From contig NZ_FOKW01000001.1 in the NCBI RefSeq assembly GCF_900112205.1, positions 558,001-622,000 on the forward strand: a DNA stretch of 64,000 bases, given 5' to 3'. Source of the stretch: Natronobacterium haloterrestre. GTDB lineage: Archaea > Halobacteriota > Halobacteria > Halobacteriales > Natrialbaceae. Made by a program: the position numbers and the translations under genes. Positions within the stretch are counted from its first letter, which is position 1. Each line of letters starts with the position of its first letter. This document shows, piece by piece, positions 1-8,546 of this stretch. The notes below the pieces were generated by a model, which saw nothing but the letters and a program-made list of their open reading frames with translations, had not been told where the DNA came from and did no database searches.

Positions 1-110
1 GTTTCGTGGCCATGGTTCACACGGCCGGCACCTGGGGGCGTTCCCGACCGTTCCGGCATGCGATACAGGGAACGCGCGACGGGTGATCGGCCCGACCGTC
101 CCCGTCCTCG

Positions 111-995
111 TTACTCGTCCCGATTCTCGAGCGGGCGGCCGTCGATCCCCTTCGCCCCCTCGGAGTCGTGGACGACGACCTCTCCGGGGCCCGGATCGGC
201 GGGCGTGTAGTTGTCCCGGACGGCGATCGCCTCCTCGAGTTCCCTGACGGCCCGTTCTTTCAACGCGGCCGCGAGTTCCTCGGCGTCGTCGCGCGAGATG
301 TCCCTGCCGAGCCCCTCACACTCGTGGGCGCGGACGATTCCCTCCTCGTCGCCGGCTTCTTCTCGCGGGCCGCGGGACGGCTTCGCCGTCCCGTTCGAGG
401 CGGCTTCGCCGCCTCGCAGCCCGCTCGAATGGTCCGCGGAGCTTTGCTCCGCGCTATCGCCGGCTTCCCGTTGCGCTTCCAGCGCAACGCTGTCGACCGC
501 CTCGCCCATCGGCTGGCTGGTCCCGGCAAGCGCCACGCTGAACGGATAGGTCCGACAGATCAGCGGCCGGTCGTCGTGGGCGGTACAGGCTCCCGTTCCG
601 TCGGTCTCCTCGTAGAAGACGCAGTCGCCACAGCCGTCGGTCTGGAGCGCCCACTCGAAGGTCTCGCCCTCGAGGCCCGCGTCGCCCTCCCGGAGGCCGT
701 ACGGCATCGGGCGGGCGACGTCGCGCCACTCGCGGTCGCCGTCGGCGTCGGCGTCGCGGTCGTGGTCGGGTTCGGGTTCGGCGTCGCGGTCGTGGTCGGG
801 TTCGGCGTCGACCTCGGCCGCCTGCAACTCCCGTACTTCGTCCGGGAACACCGTCGCCGTGTGTTCGTCCTCGCCGTGACCCGTACAGCACGCGCCACAG
901 CGGGTGCACTCGAAGCCGATCGACTCGATGGCGTCGGCCAGTTCGTCGACTGCGAGGTCGCGGGCCCGCGCGAGTTCCTCCTCGAGCGATTGCAC
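111..995 (-). CDS. YkgJ-type CxxCxxCC cysteine-cluster protein
   Basis: A 294-aa protein read from a GTG at 995 (first residues MQSLEEELARARD). Near the N-terminus it has the motif CTRCGACC, and later CGDC and CTAHDDRPLICRTYP, which is the conserved cysteine pattern of the YkgJ / Fe-S-oxidoreductase-like family, presumed to bind zinc or an Fe-S cluster; the biochemical role is unknown. A longer reading upstream to 1325 is Arg/Pro/Gly-rich and looks non-coding. Two insertions are odd: an Asp/His/Glu repeat (30-bp DNA repeat at 751-805) and a stretch encoded by four DNA hairpins at 374-488. It follows the metallo-beta-lactamase gene by 29 nt on the same strand, so the two are probably co-transcribed. 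Confidence 0.8.
   Translation of the reverse strand: MQSLEEELARARDLAVDELADAIESIGFECTRCGACCTGHGEDEHTATVFPDEVRELQAAEVDAEPDHDRDAEPEPDHDRDADADGDREWRDVARPMPYGLREGDAGLEGETFEWALQTDGCGDCVFYEETDGTGACTAHDDRPLICRTYPFSVALAGTSQPMGEAVDSVALEAQREAGDSAEQSSADHSSGLRGGEAASNGTAKPSRGPREEAGDEEGIVRAHECEGLGRDISRDDAEELAAALKERAVRELEEAIAVRDNYTPADPGPGEVVVHDSEGAKGIDGRPLENRDE
374..488. repeat. array of four perfect hairpins inside the YkgJ-like gene
   Basis: Four perfect inverted repeats, each with a 3-nt loop, lie in a row: gggacggc-ttc-gccgtccc (374-392), cgaggcggc-ttc-gccgcctcg (396-416), cgcggagc-ttt-gctccgcg (435-453) and gttgcgct-tcc-agcgcaac (470-488). Stems are 8-9 bp. All lie in frame in a variable part of the protein, so they add residues without breaking the reading frame. 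Confidence 0.85.
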
Positions 996-1024
996 GGCCG
1001 TACCTACGCCCCGACGGGGAAAAG

Positions 1025-1822
1025 TCAGTCGTTTGCGCGACCCGCCGGCCGCGCCCGCTCGCCGTCCCAGTCGACCCGTCCCTCGACGGCGAGTTTCTCG
1101 AGGTGGGCCCGGACGGTCGCCCGCGCGAGGTCGCGGACGCCGGTCAGGTCCTTCTCGTAGGCCCCCTCGAGGACCTCCTCGGGGGTCCCGGCCCCGCCGT
1201 CGACTGCTACCTGGACCCGGCGTTCCCGTCGGAATCGATGCTCGAGCAGGCGCTCGAGGGTCTCCCGCGGCGCGTCGATCGTCGGCCCGTGTCCCGGGTA
1301 CAGCGCCGGGGGATCGATCGCCCACAGCCGACGGAGGGTGGTCACGTACGCGCGCATGTCGCCCTCGGGCGCGCCGACGACGACGCTACCCTCGCGGACC
1401 GCGCAGTCGCCACAGAGTATCGGCCCGTCGCGGCCCGCCTCGAAGGCGACGTGGTCCGGAGCGTGGCCGGGGGTGTCGAGAACTCGCACTCGGTCCTCGC
1501 CGAGGGGGATCGCCGTCCCCGGCTGGAACGTCCGGTCGGGTTCGCGGCCGGCCGCTTCCCGAAAGCGGTCGATCCGACCGGCCCGGGCCCAGACGGTCGC
1601 GCCGGTCTCCGCCGCGCAACGTTCGACGCCGCCGACGTGGTCCGGGTGCGTGTGTGTGACCAGAATGTGATCGATCGTCCGGTCCTCGAGGAGGCCCGCG
1701 ACCGCGTCGCCGTCGGGGGGATCGACGAGGGCAGTCTCGGAGCCGTGCGACAGCAGGTAGGCGTTCGTCTCGCCGGTCGGCGCGCGGGTCGCGGCCGGGA
1801 GACTGCGACGACGGACGTCCAT
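1025..1822 (-). CDS. metallo-beta-lactamase-fold hydrolase (LACTB2/glyoxalase II-like)
   Basis: This 265-aa protein carries the metal-binding signature THTHPDHVGG near residues 55-65, then DTPGHAPDHV and GDCAVREGS further on, and YPGHGP, giving the full His/Asp ligand set of the metallo-beta-lactamase fold. The C-terminal ~80 residues (HRFRRERRVQVAV onward) look like the winged-helix extension of LACTB2-like members. The substrate cannot be told from sequence; thioester or nucleic-acid hydrolysis are both known in the family. It is the first gene of a probable two-gene unit with the YkgJ-like gene downstream. Confidence 0.85.
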   Translation of the reverse strand: MDVRRRSLPAATRAPTGETNAYLLSHGSETALVDPPDGDAVAGLLEDRTIDHILVTHTHPDHVGGVERCAAETGATVWARAGRIDRFREAAGREPDRTFQPGTAIPLGEDRVRVLDTPGHAPDHVAFEAGRDGPILCGDCAVREGSVVVGAPEGDMRAYVTTLRRLWAIDPPALYPGHGPTIDAPRETLERLLEHRFRRERRVQVAVDGGAGTPEEVLEGAYEKDLTGVRDLARATVRAHLEKLAVEGRVDWDGERARPAGRAND

Positions 1823-1931
1823 ACGTCGAGATACGGGCGCGGCACAAAGGGGATGTGGGTACCGGCGCGTCGATCCGTGCTCGACCGTGATCGGGCCTCT
1901 CGGGAGAGCACACCGGCGCAGGCCGTCCGGA

Positions 1932-2213
1932 TTAGTGTTTCAGGAAGTAGACCTGCTTGCGCGCGTCGCGGAAACTGTATCGGGAGCCGACGAGGCCGAC
2001 GTCCTCGAGGCGATTCAGCGCGTAGCGGACGGTACGGTCCGGCAGCAGCGATTCCTCGGCGAGCTGGCCCTGCGAGAGCGGGGAGTCGGTCTCGAGGACC
2101 TTGGCGACGAGTTTGGCGCTCGGGGGGAGATCGCGAAGGCGCTCGCGGTACTCCTCCTCGGAGAGGGTTGCTTCGGCCGCACCGCCGCCGTCCTCAGTGG
2201 TACTCATGCTCAT
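1932..2213 (-). CDS. small winged helix-turn-helix transcriptional regulator
   Basis: A 93-aa MarR/TrmB-type wHTH protein. The N-terminus (first ~15 residues) is a flexible acidic stretch; the core 'SAKLVAKVLETDSPLSQGQL' followed by 'LPDRTVRYALNRLEDVGLV' is a clear helix-turn-helix with recognition helix, and 'SRYSFRDARKQVYFLKH' forms the wing. Small proteins of this type are common and conserved in haloarchaea, but the target is not known. Two start codons are possible (2213 and 2207). A TATA-like element on the minus strand (ctacatatag, about 2249-2258) gives a short leader for the 2213 start. Confidence 0.85.
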   Translation of the reverse strand: MSMSTTEDGGGAAEATLSEEEYRERLRDLPPSAKLVAKVLETDSPLSQGQLAEESLLPDRTVRYALNRLEDVGLVGSRYSFRDARKQVYFLKH

Positions 2214-2248
2214 GTCTCACGGAGCGGAGTCGTCGTTGGTAAACCTTC

Positions 2249-2258
2249 CCTATATGTA
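2249..2258 (-). promoter_or_regulatory. TATA box of the small wHTH gene
   Basis: Minus-strand ctacatatag lies about 40 nt upstream of the start at 2213. It sits in the 233-bp divergent intergenic region that also holds the promoter of the methyltransferase gene. Confidence 0.5.
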
Positions 2259-2413
2259 GATACGAATAATCCAGTTTGTATAAGGAGTAGGAATGATGTA
2301 TTAACACAGTCCGAATATCGGGGTTCGAGCCGCTGACCCGAGCCCGAACGCCGGCGCGGACTCGCGTCGCAGACTCCCGTCGGTCGATCGTCGGTCGACT
2401 AACTCCAGTATCG

Positions 2414-2420
2414 TTTTATT
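2414..2420 (+). promoter_or_regulatory. TATA box of the methyltransferase gene
   Basis: ttttatt lies 27-33 nt upstream of the GTG at 2447, the spacing expected for a leaderless haloarchaeal transcript. This supports the GTG start. Confidence 0.5.
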
Positions 2421-2446
2421 CCACGGCTACAGTAGTTGCGCCCAGT

Positions 2447-3154
2447 GTGAAAGGACAGGAGTGGTACCAGGCCGACGACGTCGCCCAGGAGTACGACGAC
2501 AAGCGCTTCTCCAAGGGCGGTCAGCTGATCGACCGCCGGGAGAAGGAGGCGGTCCTCGAGGCCATCATGCCCGTCGAGGACCGGAGCGTCCTCGAGATCG
2601 CCTGTGGTACCGGGCGATTCACGGTGATGCTCGCCGAGCAGGGTGCGGACGTCGTCGGACTCGACATTTCGGCGGCGATGCTACAGCAGGGACGATCGAA
2701 AGCACAGCAGGCGGATCCGGAAGGAACTCTCGAGTTCCTGCGGGGAGACGCCGGGCGACTGCCGTTCCCGGACGATCACTTCGACACCGTCATCGCGATG
2801 CGGTTCTTCCACCTCGCGGACGATCCGGAGGCGTTCCTGCGGGAGATGCGTCGCGTCTCCCGGGACCAGATCGTCTTCGACACGTTCAACCGCTTCAGCG
2901 CCCGCAGCGTCTACAACTGGGCGCTGCCGATGGGATCGCGACTCTACTCGAAAAGCGAGGTCAGTGAACTCCTCGCGAAGACGAACCTGACGCTTGTCGA
3001 CGTCGAAGACGACTTCCTCGCGCCGTACGGGCTCTACCGGTCGATCCCCAACGCGCTCGCCTCACCGATCCGGGCACTCGACGAGGCGGTCGGCGGTCAC
3101 CCGATCACCGACCACTTCGCCTCGGTTTCGTACTGGAACACGGAACTCCGGTAA
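2447..3154 (+). CDS. class I SAM-dependent methyltransferase
   Basis: A 235-aa protein starting with GTG. Motif I is VLEIACGTGRFT (around residues 48-60), followed by the acidic residue of motif II in VVGLDIS and a post-motif region LPFPDDHFDTVIAMRFFHL, as in the methyltransferase-11 family. The substrate is not apparent. It precedes a family-2 glycosyltransferase by 153 nt on the same strand, and a DUF368 membrane protein follows, so a role in lipid or glycan modification is possible but only inferred from context. Confidence 0.85.
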   Translation: MKGQEWYQADDVAQEYDDKRFSKGGQLIDRREKEAVLEAIMPVEDRSVLEIACGTGRFTVMLAEQGADVVGLDISAAMLQQGRSKAQQADPEGTLEFLRGDAGRLPFPDDHFDTVIAMRFFHLADDPEAFLREMRRVSRDQIVFDTFNRFSARSVYNWALPMGSRLYSKSEVSELLAKTNLTLVDVEDDFLAPYGLYRSIPNALASPIRALDEAVGGHPITDHFASVSYWNTELR

Positions 3155-3277
3155 GGTCGAGCGTCGCGACGGGCGACGGAACCGGGACGGGGCGTTCGAG
3201 CTAGTCGTCGATCCGTCCCATCGCTCGAGCCGTTCGACCGCCTCGAGGCCCGAATCGTCGGTCGCCTTCCCGTCCCA

Positions 3278-3287
3278 TTTTTAGTAT
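3278..3287 (+). promoter_or_regulatory. TATA box of the glycosyltransferase gene
   Basis: tttttagtat lies about 25 nt upstream of the ATG at 3308, compatible with leaderless transcription and indicating that the gene has its own promoter. Confidence 0.5.
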
Positions 3288-3307
3288 CGGGGTGTGTACC
3301 CTGGCGT

Positions 3308-4213
3308 ATGGAGCTCTCGGTAGTCGTCTCGACGCTCAACGACCGAGAGCAGTTGCTGTCGTGTCTCGACGCCCTCCACGACGCGACGCCGTCCTCGACG
3401 GAAGTCGTCGTCGTCAACGGCCCGTCGTCGGACGGAACGACCGGAATGGTCCGGGACCGGGAGGACGTCGACGTTCTCGTCGAAATCTCCGAACGGAACC
3501 CGAACGTCTCCCGGAACGCTGGCCTGAGCGTCGCGACGGGTGACGTCGTCGCCTTCCTCGGCGGCGAGTACGCCGTCGAGCCGGGCTGGTACGCCGCCGT
3601 CGAGCGTGCGATCCACGACGGCGCGGACGTCGTCACCGGCCCGATCACCGGCGAAGACCGGTTCGACGCCGGCGATCCGAGCACGCCACGGACCATCGCC
3701 GGGCGGGAGGTGACCCTGTTCGACGGCGACAACGTCGCCTTCGACCGGACCGTCCTCGAGGCGCTGGACGGGTTCGACGAGTACCTCGAGGGCGACGGGG
3801 CACGGGACTGTGCCCACAGGGTCGCACGGCTCGGCTTCGACGTCGACTGGGCGATGGAGATGGCTGCCAGGCGCGAGGTCGGCACCGACGGCGGGAAGAC
3901 CGAACCCGACTGGGGGGTTACCTACCGGGCGCTGGGGTACCGGCTCGCGAAGAACTACGGCCCGCGTCCGACGGTGTTCGCGCGGACGGTCGGCAGCGCG
4001 ATCCGCGACGGCGCGGTTTCGGTACGCGGGATCGTCTCGGGCGAGGCGACGCCGACCGACTGGCTGTCGAACGGGACGGACGTGGTCGCCAACGCCGCGG
4101 CCGGCCTGCGCGACGGGGTTCGGGCCCGCTACTCGGACCGGTCGGCCCGCCGGAACCCGAACGGATTGTCGGTGCGCCACGATCGAGCGGTTCGAGTGTA
4201 CGATCGACGATAA
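3308..4213 (+). CDS. family 2 glycosyltransferase
   Basis: This 301-aa GT-A fold glycosyltransferase starts with SVVVSTLNDREQLLSCLDAL, the nucleotide-sugar binding beta strand. ERNPNVSRNAGLSVATGDVV follows, and then FLGGEYAVEPGWY, in the position of the DXD-type region. The last ~90 residues are variable and soluble; no membrane segment is seen. Haloarchaeal relatives act in protein N-glycosylation or glycolipid assembly on dolichol carriers. The gene converges on a DUF368 transporter gene, which may recycle polyprenyl carriers. The exact sugar and acceptor are unknown. Confidence 0.85.
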   Translation: MELSVVVSTLNDREQLLSCLDALHDATPSSTEVVVVNGPSSDGTTGMVRDREDVDVLVEISERNPNVSRNAGLSVATGDVVAFLGGEYAVEPGWYAAVERAIHDGADVVTGPITGEDRFDAGDPSTPRTIAGREVTLFDGDNVAFDRTVLEALDGFDEYLEGDGARDCAHRVARLGFDVDWAMEMAARREVGTDGGKTEPDWGVTYRALGYRLAKNYGPRPTVFARTVGSAIRDGAVSVRGIVSGEATPTDWLSNGTDVVANAAAGLRDGVRARYSDRSARRNPNGLSVRHDRAVRVYDRR

Positions 4214-4230
4214 GCTCGTCCCGGACCCCG

Positions 4231-4237
4231 TTTTTTG
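4231..4237 (+). terminator. T-tract terminator between convergent genes
   Basis: A run of six T at 4231-4236 after a GC-rich stretch lies just downstream of the glycosyltransferase stop, typical of archaeal oligo-T termination. Confidence 0.5.
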
Positions 4238-4253
4238 AGCCGTCGGCGGGTCG

Positions 4254-5216
4254 TTACTCCGGATCGAACCCGCCAGCGAGCCGATCCAGTCCGTACAGGA
4301 CGACGACGCCGACGACGGCCCACGCGACCGTGAGCCCGACGACATCGGCCGTCCAGGCGTGAGTTTCGCCGATGTTGTGCAGCGGTGCCGGCACCGAGCC
4401 CGCGATGAGACCGACCAGGAACAGCAGCGTCACCTCCCGGCGTCGATCCAGCGCTCGGCGGACGACCCTGGCGATCGTCACGAGTCCGGCGAACCCACCG
4501 AGGAGGAAAAGCACTACCGTCGTACCGGGCTCGACGACGGCCTCGAGGCTTCCGGCGCCCGAGACGAGCGAGCCGATCGACGACAGAAACGCCGTCAACT
4601 CGCCGGAGAGGAACACGTACTGGCCCAGCAGGATGAGGATGAGCGAGCCGGAGATGCCCGGCAGGATCATCGCGCTGACTGCCAGCGCGCCCGAGAGGAG
4701 GATCAGGACCGCGCCGCTGCCCGGCAGTTCGATCACGCCGCTCGCGACGAGGGCGGCGACGGCGGTCCCCGTAGCGGCGGCGACCGCGTGTTGTGCCGAG
4801 GAGAACGGCAGGCTCCGGAAGAGGACGACCGCCGACGCACCGATCAGCCCCGTGAAGAAGCCGAAGAGCGCGACCGGGTGTGACTCCGCGAGCGCGGAGA
4901 CGCTGCCGGCGATCAACGCGACCGCGGTCGCCATCCCGACGCCGAGCGGCAGGAGGAACTGCAGGTCCATCTCGAGCAGCGCCTCGCGCGCCCGGTCGCG
5001 GCGTGCGGGGCGGTAGCCTCGAAGCACGTCGAGGGCGCGCCCCGGAGTCAGCGCCGTGATGGCCGCGATGAGTCGCCCGTAGAAGCCCAACAGGAGGGCG
5101 ACGGTGCCGCCGGAGACCCCGGGGAGGGCGTCCGCGGTCCCCATACAGAGCCCGTAGGCGTAGATCCGGAGCAGTTCGAGCCGATCCACGGCCCAGTTCT
5201 CGAGGCTATACCCCAT
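4254..5216 (-). CDS. DUF368 membrane protein, candidate polyprenyl-phosphate transporter
   Basis: A 320-aa polytopic membrane protein (about 8-9 hydrophobic segments). It carries the two related family signatures, GTADALPGVSGGT near residues 27-39 and MILPGISGS in the second half, consistent with an inverted-repeat architecture. Bacterial DUF368 (PopT) proteins were recently shown to take part in undecaprenyl-phosphate recycling; in an archaeon the corresponding cargo would be dolichyl phosphate, which is an inference. The neighbouring family-2 glycosyltransferase supports a link to surface glycan assembly. The 182 bp upstream (5217-5398) hold the promoter region and no gene. Confidence 0.85.
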   Translation of the reverse strand: MGYSLENWAVDRLELLRIYAYGLCMGTADALPGVSGGTVALLLGFYGRLIAAITALTPGRALDVLRGYRPARRDRAREALLEMDLQFLLPLGVGMATAVALIAGSVSALAESHPVALFGFFTGLIGASAVVLFRSLPFSSAQHAVAAATGTAVAALVASGVIELPGSGAVLILLSGALAVSAMILPGISGSLILILLGQYVFLSGELTAFLSSIGSLVSGAGSLEAVVEPGTTVVLFLLGGFAGLVTIARVVRRALDRRREVTLLFLVGLIAGSVPAPLHNIGETHAWTADVVGLTVAWAVVGVVVLYGLDRLAGGFDPE

Positions 5217-5398
5217 CGTTCGTGGCGGGGGCGTGGCGTCCGTCGGTCGACGAACTCGAGCGGTTCGGCGCCGGAGCGAGGGCGGGTGCGGGGGTGGGTA
5301 AGGGGGCCGATTCTAGGTCCGCGTTCATACCTACCGGATATCGGGGGAGTACCATAAATGAACAGACTCGCTGCAGCGGGCGAACCGGGTATCGTGGG

Positions 5399-6262
5399 TT
5401 ACCGTCGGCCGTGACTGCGGCCGCGACCGTGGAGACGGGCGTCGGGCGCGAGCGCGTCGATGACGCGACAGGCGTTTTTCGAAAATACGCGCCGGAACAT
5501 ATCCTCGGAGACGTCGAGGGTCAGTGCCTCCATAACCGCGACGTTCGGGTGACAGGTCGGCGCGCCGCTGCCGAACAGCACGCGGTCGGGGTGTTCCAGG
5601 ATCGCCCGCTCCAGGGTGTCCCGGAACCGGACGAAGCTCGTCTCGAGATAGCAGTCGTCGTACTCTTCGAGGAGGTCGATCATCTCGTGCATGAGCGATC
5701 GATCCAGTGGGTGACCGCCGAAGTGGGCGACGACGACGGGGAACGAGCGGCCGAGCACGGCGTCGGCGAGCGCCTCCGGCGGCGCGTCGGTGCCGCCGCG
5801 GACGATCACGGGAAGTCCGACGTCCTCGAGGGTCGCGAGGACGTCTTCGTCGGGGTAGTCGTCGACGGTGGGGTCGAGGACGAAGCCGTGGAACCGGTCG
5901 TCGTAGGCGTACTTCTCGACGTCTTCGGGGGTCGTGTGGTGGTCCTCGCGGCGGCTGACGGCGTTGCGCAGCCGGCCGCGGGCGGTGTGTTCCGGGTGTC
6001 GCGTACCGTTGATCCGGGCGAAGGCGACGAACGGGCGATCGACGCTACGGCGCGCGACGCCGTTGTTCGCGGCCACGTAGCTCGTATCGGGTCTCGCCGG
6101 GGGAAAGACGACCGACCGGGTGATTCCCGCCTGATGCATCTCCCGCTCGAGTCTATCGCTCGTGATCGTGCGACCCCACGGTCCCGCCATTCCGTCCCCC
6201 TCGTCCGGCGTGAGGCGGGTGTAGACATCGACGACGCGAAACCCGTGTTCCAGCTCCAGCAT
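5399..6262 (-). CDS. amidohydrolase-2-type TIM-barrel hydrolase
   Basis: Read from the ATG at 6262 (MLELEHGFRVVDVYTRL), 287 aa. The fold is that of amidohydrolase-2 / ACMSD-like enzymes: an N-terminal strand VVDVYTRL where family members usually have a metal-binding DxHxH, FHGFVLDPTVDD, PVVVAHFGGHP with a conserved His, and VLFGSGAP with the C-terminal region where most members have an Asp. The N-terminal metal motif is degenerate (VYTRL instead of VHxHL), so catalytic activity is uncertain. A longer frame extends to 6385 but the TATA-like minus-strand aaaatatgg (6287-6295) sits 25-33 nt upstream of 6262 and supports the shorter form. Confidence 0.75.
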   Translation of the reverse strand: MLELEHGFRVVDVYTRLTPDEGDGMAGPWGRTITSDRLEREMHQAGITRSVVFPPARPDTSYVAANNGVARRSVDRPFVAFARINGTRHPEHTARGRLRNAVSRREDHHTTPEDVEKYAYDDRFHGFVLDPTVDDYPDEDVLATLEDVGLPVIVRGGTDAPPEALADAVLGRSFPVVVAHFGGHPLDRSLMHEMIDLLEEYDDCYLETSFVRFRDTLERAILEHPDRVLFGSGAPTCHPNVAVMEALTLDVSEDMFRRVFSKNACRVIDALAPDARLHGRGRSHGRR

Positions 6263-6411
6263 CCCATGCCACCCTTTCGCGTCGATCCATATTTTGGTAC
6301 CGACTTCGTTCACGGCCTGTGACCGGCCCGATTGAGACGGTCGACGATCGGCCCGGTGTGGCGACGGTTGGCACGATAATCGCAAGACGCCGTGGCCCTG
6401 GTAGGGAAACG

Positions 6412-6419
6412 CTTATATA
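6412..6419 (+). promoter_or_regulatory. TATA box and BRE of the thermosome gene
   Basis: cttatata preceded by a purine-rich BRE (gggaaac) lies about 40 nt upstream of the ATG at 6455. It is one of the best promoter matches in the window, as expected for a highly expressed chaperonin. Confidence 0.7.
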
Positions 6420-6454
6420 GAAGTGCTGACGACATAGTTACTGAGGATTCAACT

Positions 6455-8032
6455 ATGGCACAACAGGGACGCATGGGCGGTCAGCCTATGTTCATCATGA
6501 GCGAGGACAGCCAGCGAACCCAGGGCCGGGACGCCCAGTCGTCCAACATTATGGCCGGCAAGGCGGTCGCCGAGTCGGTACGGACGACGCTCGGGCCCCG
6601 CGGCATGGACAAGATGCTCGTCGACTCCGGCGGGGAGGTCGTCATCACGAACGACGGGGCGACCATCCTCGAGGAGATGGACATCGAGCACCCCGCGGCC
6701 CAGATGATCGTCGAAGTCGCCGAGTCCCAGGAAGAGGAGGTCGGCGACGGGACGACGACCGCCGCCGTGATCGCTGGTAACCTGCTCGGCGAGGCCGAGG
6801 ACCTGATCGAGCAGGACGTCCATGCGACCACGATCGTCGAGGGCTACCACGAGGCCGCCGAGATCGCCCTTGAGGCGATCGCAGAGCAGGTCGGGGATGC
6901 CGAGGTCGACGACGCCGTGCTCAAGGAGGTCGCCGAGTCCAGTATGACCGGCAAGGGCACCGGCGGCCTGACCGCCGAGTCGCTGGCCGAGACGGTCGTC
7001 GAGGCCGTCCGCCACGTCGAGACCGACGACGGCGTCGCCCGCGACAACGTCACCGTCCACACCCAGATCGGCGCGTCCTCGAACGCGACCGAACTCGTCC
7101 CCGGCATCGTCGTCGACGAGGACCCCGCCCACGACGGCATGCCCGACGAGGTCGAGGACGCCTCGATCGCCATCCTCGACGTCGAACTCGACGTCCGTAC
7201 CGGCGAGGTCGACGCCGAGTACGCCATCGACTCCATCGACCAGCTCAACGCCGCCATCGACGCCGAGGAGAGCGAACTCCAGGGCTACGCCGAGACCATC
7301 GCCGAAAGCGGCGCCGACGTCGTCTTCACGACCGACGACGTCGCCGACCGCGTCGCCTCCGCGCTCGCCAAGGAGGGCGTCCTCCTGTTCGACGACATCG
7401 GCAGCAGCGACGCCGCCGACATCGCCTCCGCGACCGGCGCCCGCCGCGTCGGCGACCTCGACGACCTCGAGACGGAGGACTTCGGCGAGGCCGACCGCGT
7501 CCGCTCCGAGAACTTCGGCGACGACGACCTCGCGTTCGTCGAGGGCGGCGCGGCCGCCGAGGCCGTCACCGTCTTCGTCCGCGGCGGTACCGAACACGTC
7601 GTCGACGAACTCGAGCGCGCCATCGGCGACGCGCTCGACGTCGCCGCGACGGCACTCGAGTCCGGCGAGGTCGTCCCCGGTGCCGGTGCGACCGAGATCG
7701 CCATCGCGGACAAGGTCCGACAGGAGGCCGCAGGCATCGAGGGCCGGAAGCAGCTGGCCGTCGACGCCTTCGCGGACGCCATCGACGTCGTCCCGCGCAC
7801 GCTTGCCGCCAACACCGGCCGCGACCCCATCGACTCGCTCGTGGATCTCCGTGCCGCCCACGAGTCCGAGGGCCGTGCTGGCCTGGTGACCGACGGTGAA
7901 GAGGTCACGATCGCCGATCCGTTCGAACACGGCGTCGTCGACCCCGCAGACGTCAAGCGCGAGGCCGTCGAGAGCGCGACCGAGGCGGCGACGATGATCG
8001 CCCGTATCGACGACGTCATCGCGGCCGAGTAA
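6455..8032 (+). CDS. thermosome (group II chaperonin) subunit
   Basis: A 525-aa CCT/thermosome subunit that folds proteins in an ATP-driven double ring in the cytosol. The start [20 protein letters not shown] is chosen over an in-frame codon 63 nt upstream because the promoter lies between them. Family motifs present are [33 protein letters not shown] (ATP phosphate binding and hydrolysis), GKGTGGLT and [12 protein letters not shown]. It ends at [11 protein letters not shown] and lacks the Gly/Met-rich tail found on many haloarchaeal paralogues, so it may be the tail-less subunit type. It is a single-gene transcription unit followed by a T-rich terminator. Confidence 0.95.
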   Translation: MAQQGRMGGQPMFIMSEDSQRTQGRDAQSSNIMAGKAVAESVRTTLGPRGMDKMLVDSGGEVVITNDGATILEEMDIEHPAAQMIVEVAESQEEEVGDGTTTAAVIAGNLLGEAEDLIEQDVHATTIVEGYHEAAEIALEAIAEQVGDAEVDDAVLKEVAESSMTGKGTGGLTAESLAETVVEAVRHVETDDGVARDNVTVHTQIGASSNATELVPGIVVDEDPAHDGMPDEVEDASIAILDVELDVRTGEVDAEYAIDSIDQLNAAIDAEESELQGYAETIAESGADVVFTTDDVADRVASALAKEGVLLFDDIGSSDAADIASATGARRVGDLDDLETEDFGEADRVRSENFGDDDLAFVEGGAAAEAVTVFVRGGTEHVVDELERAIGDALDVAATALESGEVVPGAGATEIAIADKVRQEAAGIEGRKQLAVDAFADAIDVVPRTLAANTGRDPIDSLVDLRAAHESEGRAGLVTDGEEVTIADPFEHGVVDPADVKREAVESATEAATMIARIDDVIAAE

Positions 8033-8069
8033 CGCGAGCCGGTCGTTCGAAGACGTCTCGTCGCCCGAA

Positions 8070-8082
8070 TCCCGAATTTTTC
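8070..8082 (+). terminator. probable T-tract terminator after the thermosome gene
   Basis: cccgaattttt with five T lies about 45 nt after the thermosome stop codon. Confidence 0.4.
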
Positions 8083-8149
8083 GTCGAAACGCGTCGATAG
8101 GTCAGTCGGCCAGTAGTGTTAAGTGTTGACATGGTATCTCTTCGATTAT

Positions 8150-8515
8150 ATGTCCGGAACTCCCCCGACAGAGCGGCTGACTCCGTTCGACGACAGTACC
8201 GGACGGACAGTGTACTACGACTCCGCTACCGACACGTACCGGATCTGGTGCGTGGAGGGGGATTACGAACCGGTGAGCACGGCCGTGCTCGTCGCCGTCG
8301 CGTCGATCCGCGGCGTCGAACCGGACGAACTCGAGCCGCTGCCGTCGGCGGTCGATCCGGACGCCCTCAACTCGCTGGTCGAGCACTGGCACACCCACGA
8401 CGGCGACGCGATGGGGTCGATCTCGTTTACCTTCGCCGACTGCGAGGTGACGGTCAGCGCCGACGGCGAGATCGAGATCGACGCGGCCGCGGTTCCGGTT
8501 CGGGCTCGAGCCTGA
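8150..8515 (+). CDS. HalOD1 output domain protein
   Basis: A 121-aa protein that is almost entirely a HalOD1 domain, a haloarchaea-specific module often found at the end of two-component signalling chains. The features are 'STAVLVAVASIRGVEPDEL', 'EPLPSAVDPDALNSLV' and the C-terminal beta hairpin 'SISFTFADCEVTVSADGEI'. The ATG at 8150 is preferred; a GTG at 8123 would add nine residues. It faces the GNAT gene convergently. The molecular function of the domain is not established. Confidence 0.85.
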   Translation: MSGTPPTERLTPFDDSTGRTVYYDSATDTYRIWCVEGDYEPVSTAVLVAVASIRGVEPDELEPLPSAVDPDALNSLVEHWHTHDGDAMGSISFTFADCEVTVSADGEIEIDAAAVPVRARA

Positions 8516-8546
8516 CAGGTACGAACCGGTCGTCTTCCTTCAATTG

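Noticed and set aside
1103-2242. 379-aa plus-strand frame across the metallo-beta-lactamase and wHTH genes
   Set aside because: It is antisense to two genes with clear motifs and is Arg/Gly/Val low complexity, a typical high-GC shadow.
2311-2345. tRNA-like ggttcgagcc
   Set aside because: Only the T-loop resembles a tRNA; no acceptor, D or anticodon stem can be drawn around it.
6449-7930. 493-aa minus-strand frame opposite the thermosome gene
   Set aside because: The plus strand encodes an unmistakable chaperonin with a consensus promoter; the antisense frame is Gly/Asp/Val-rich shadow.
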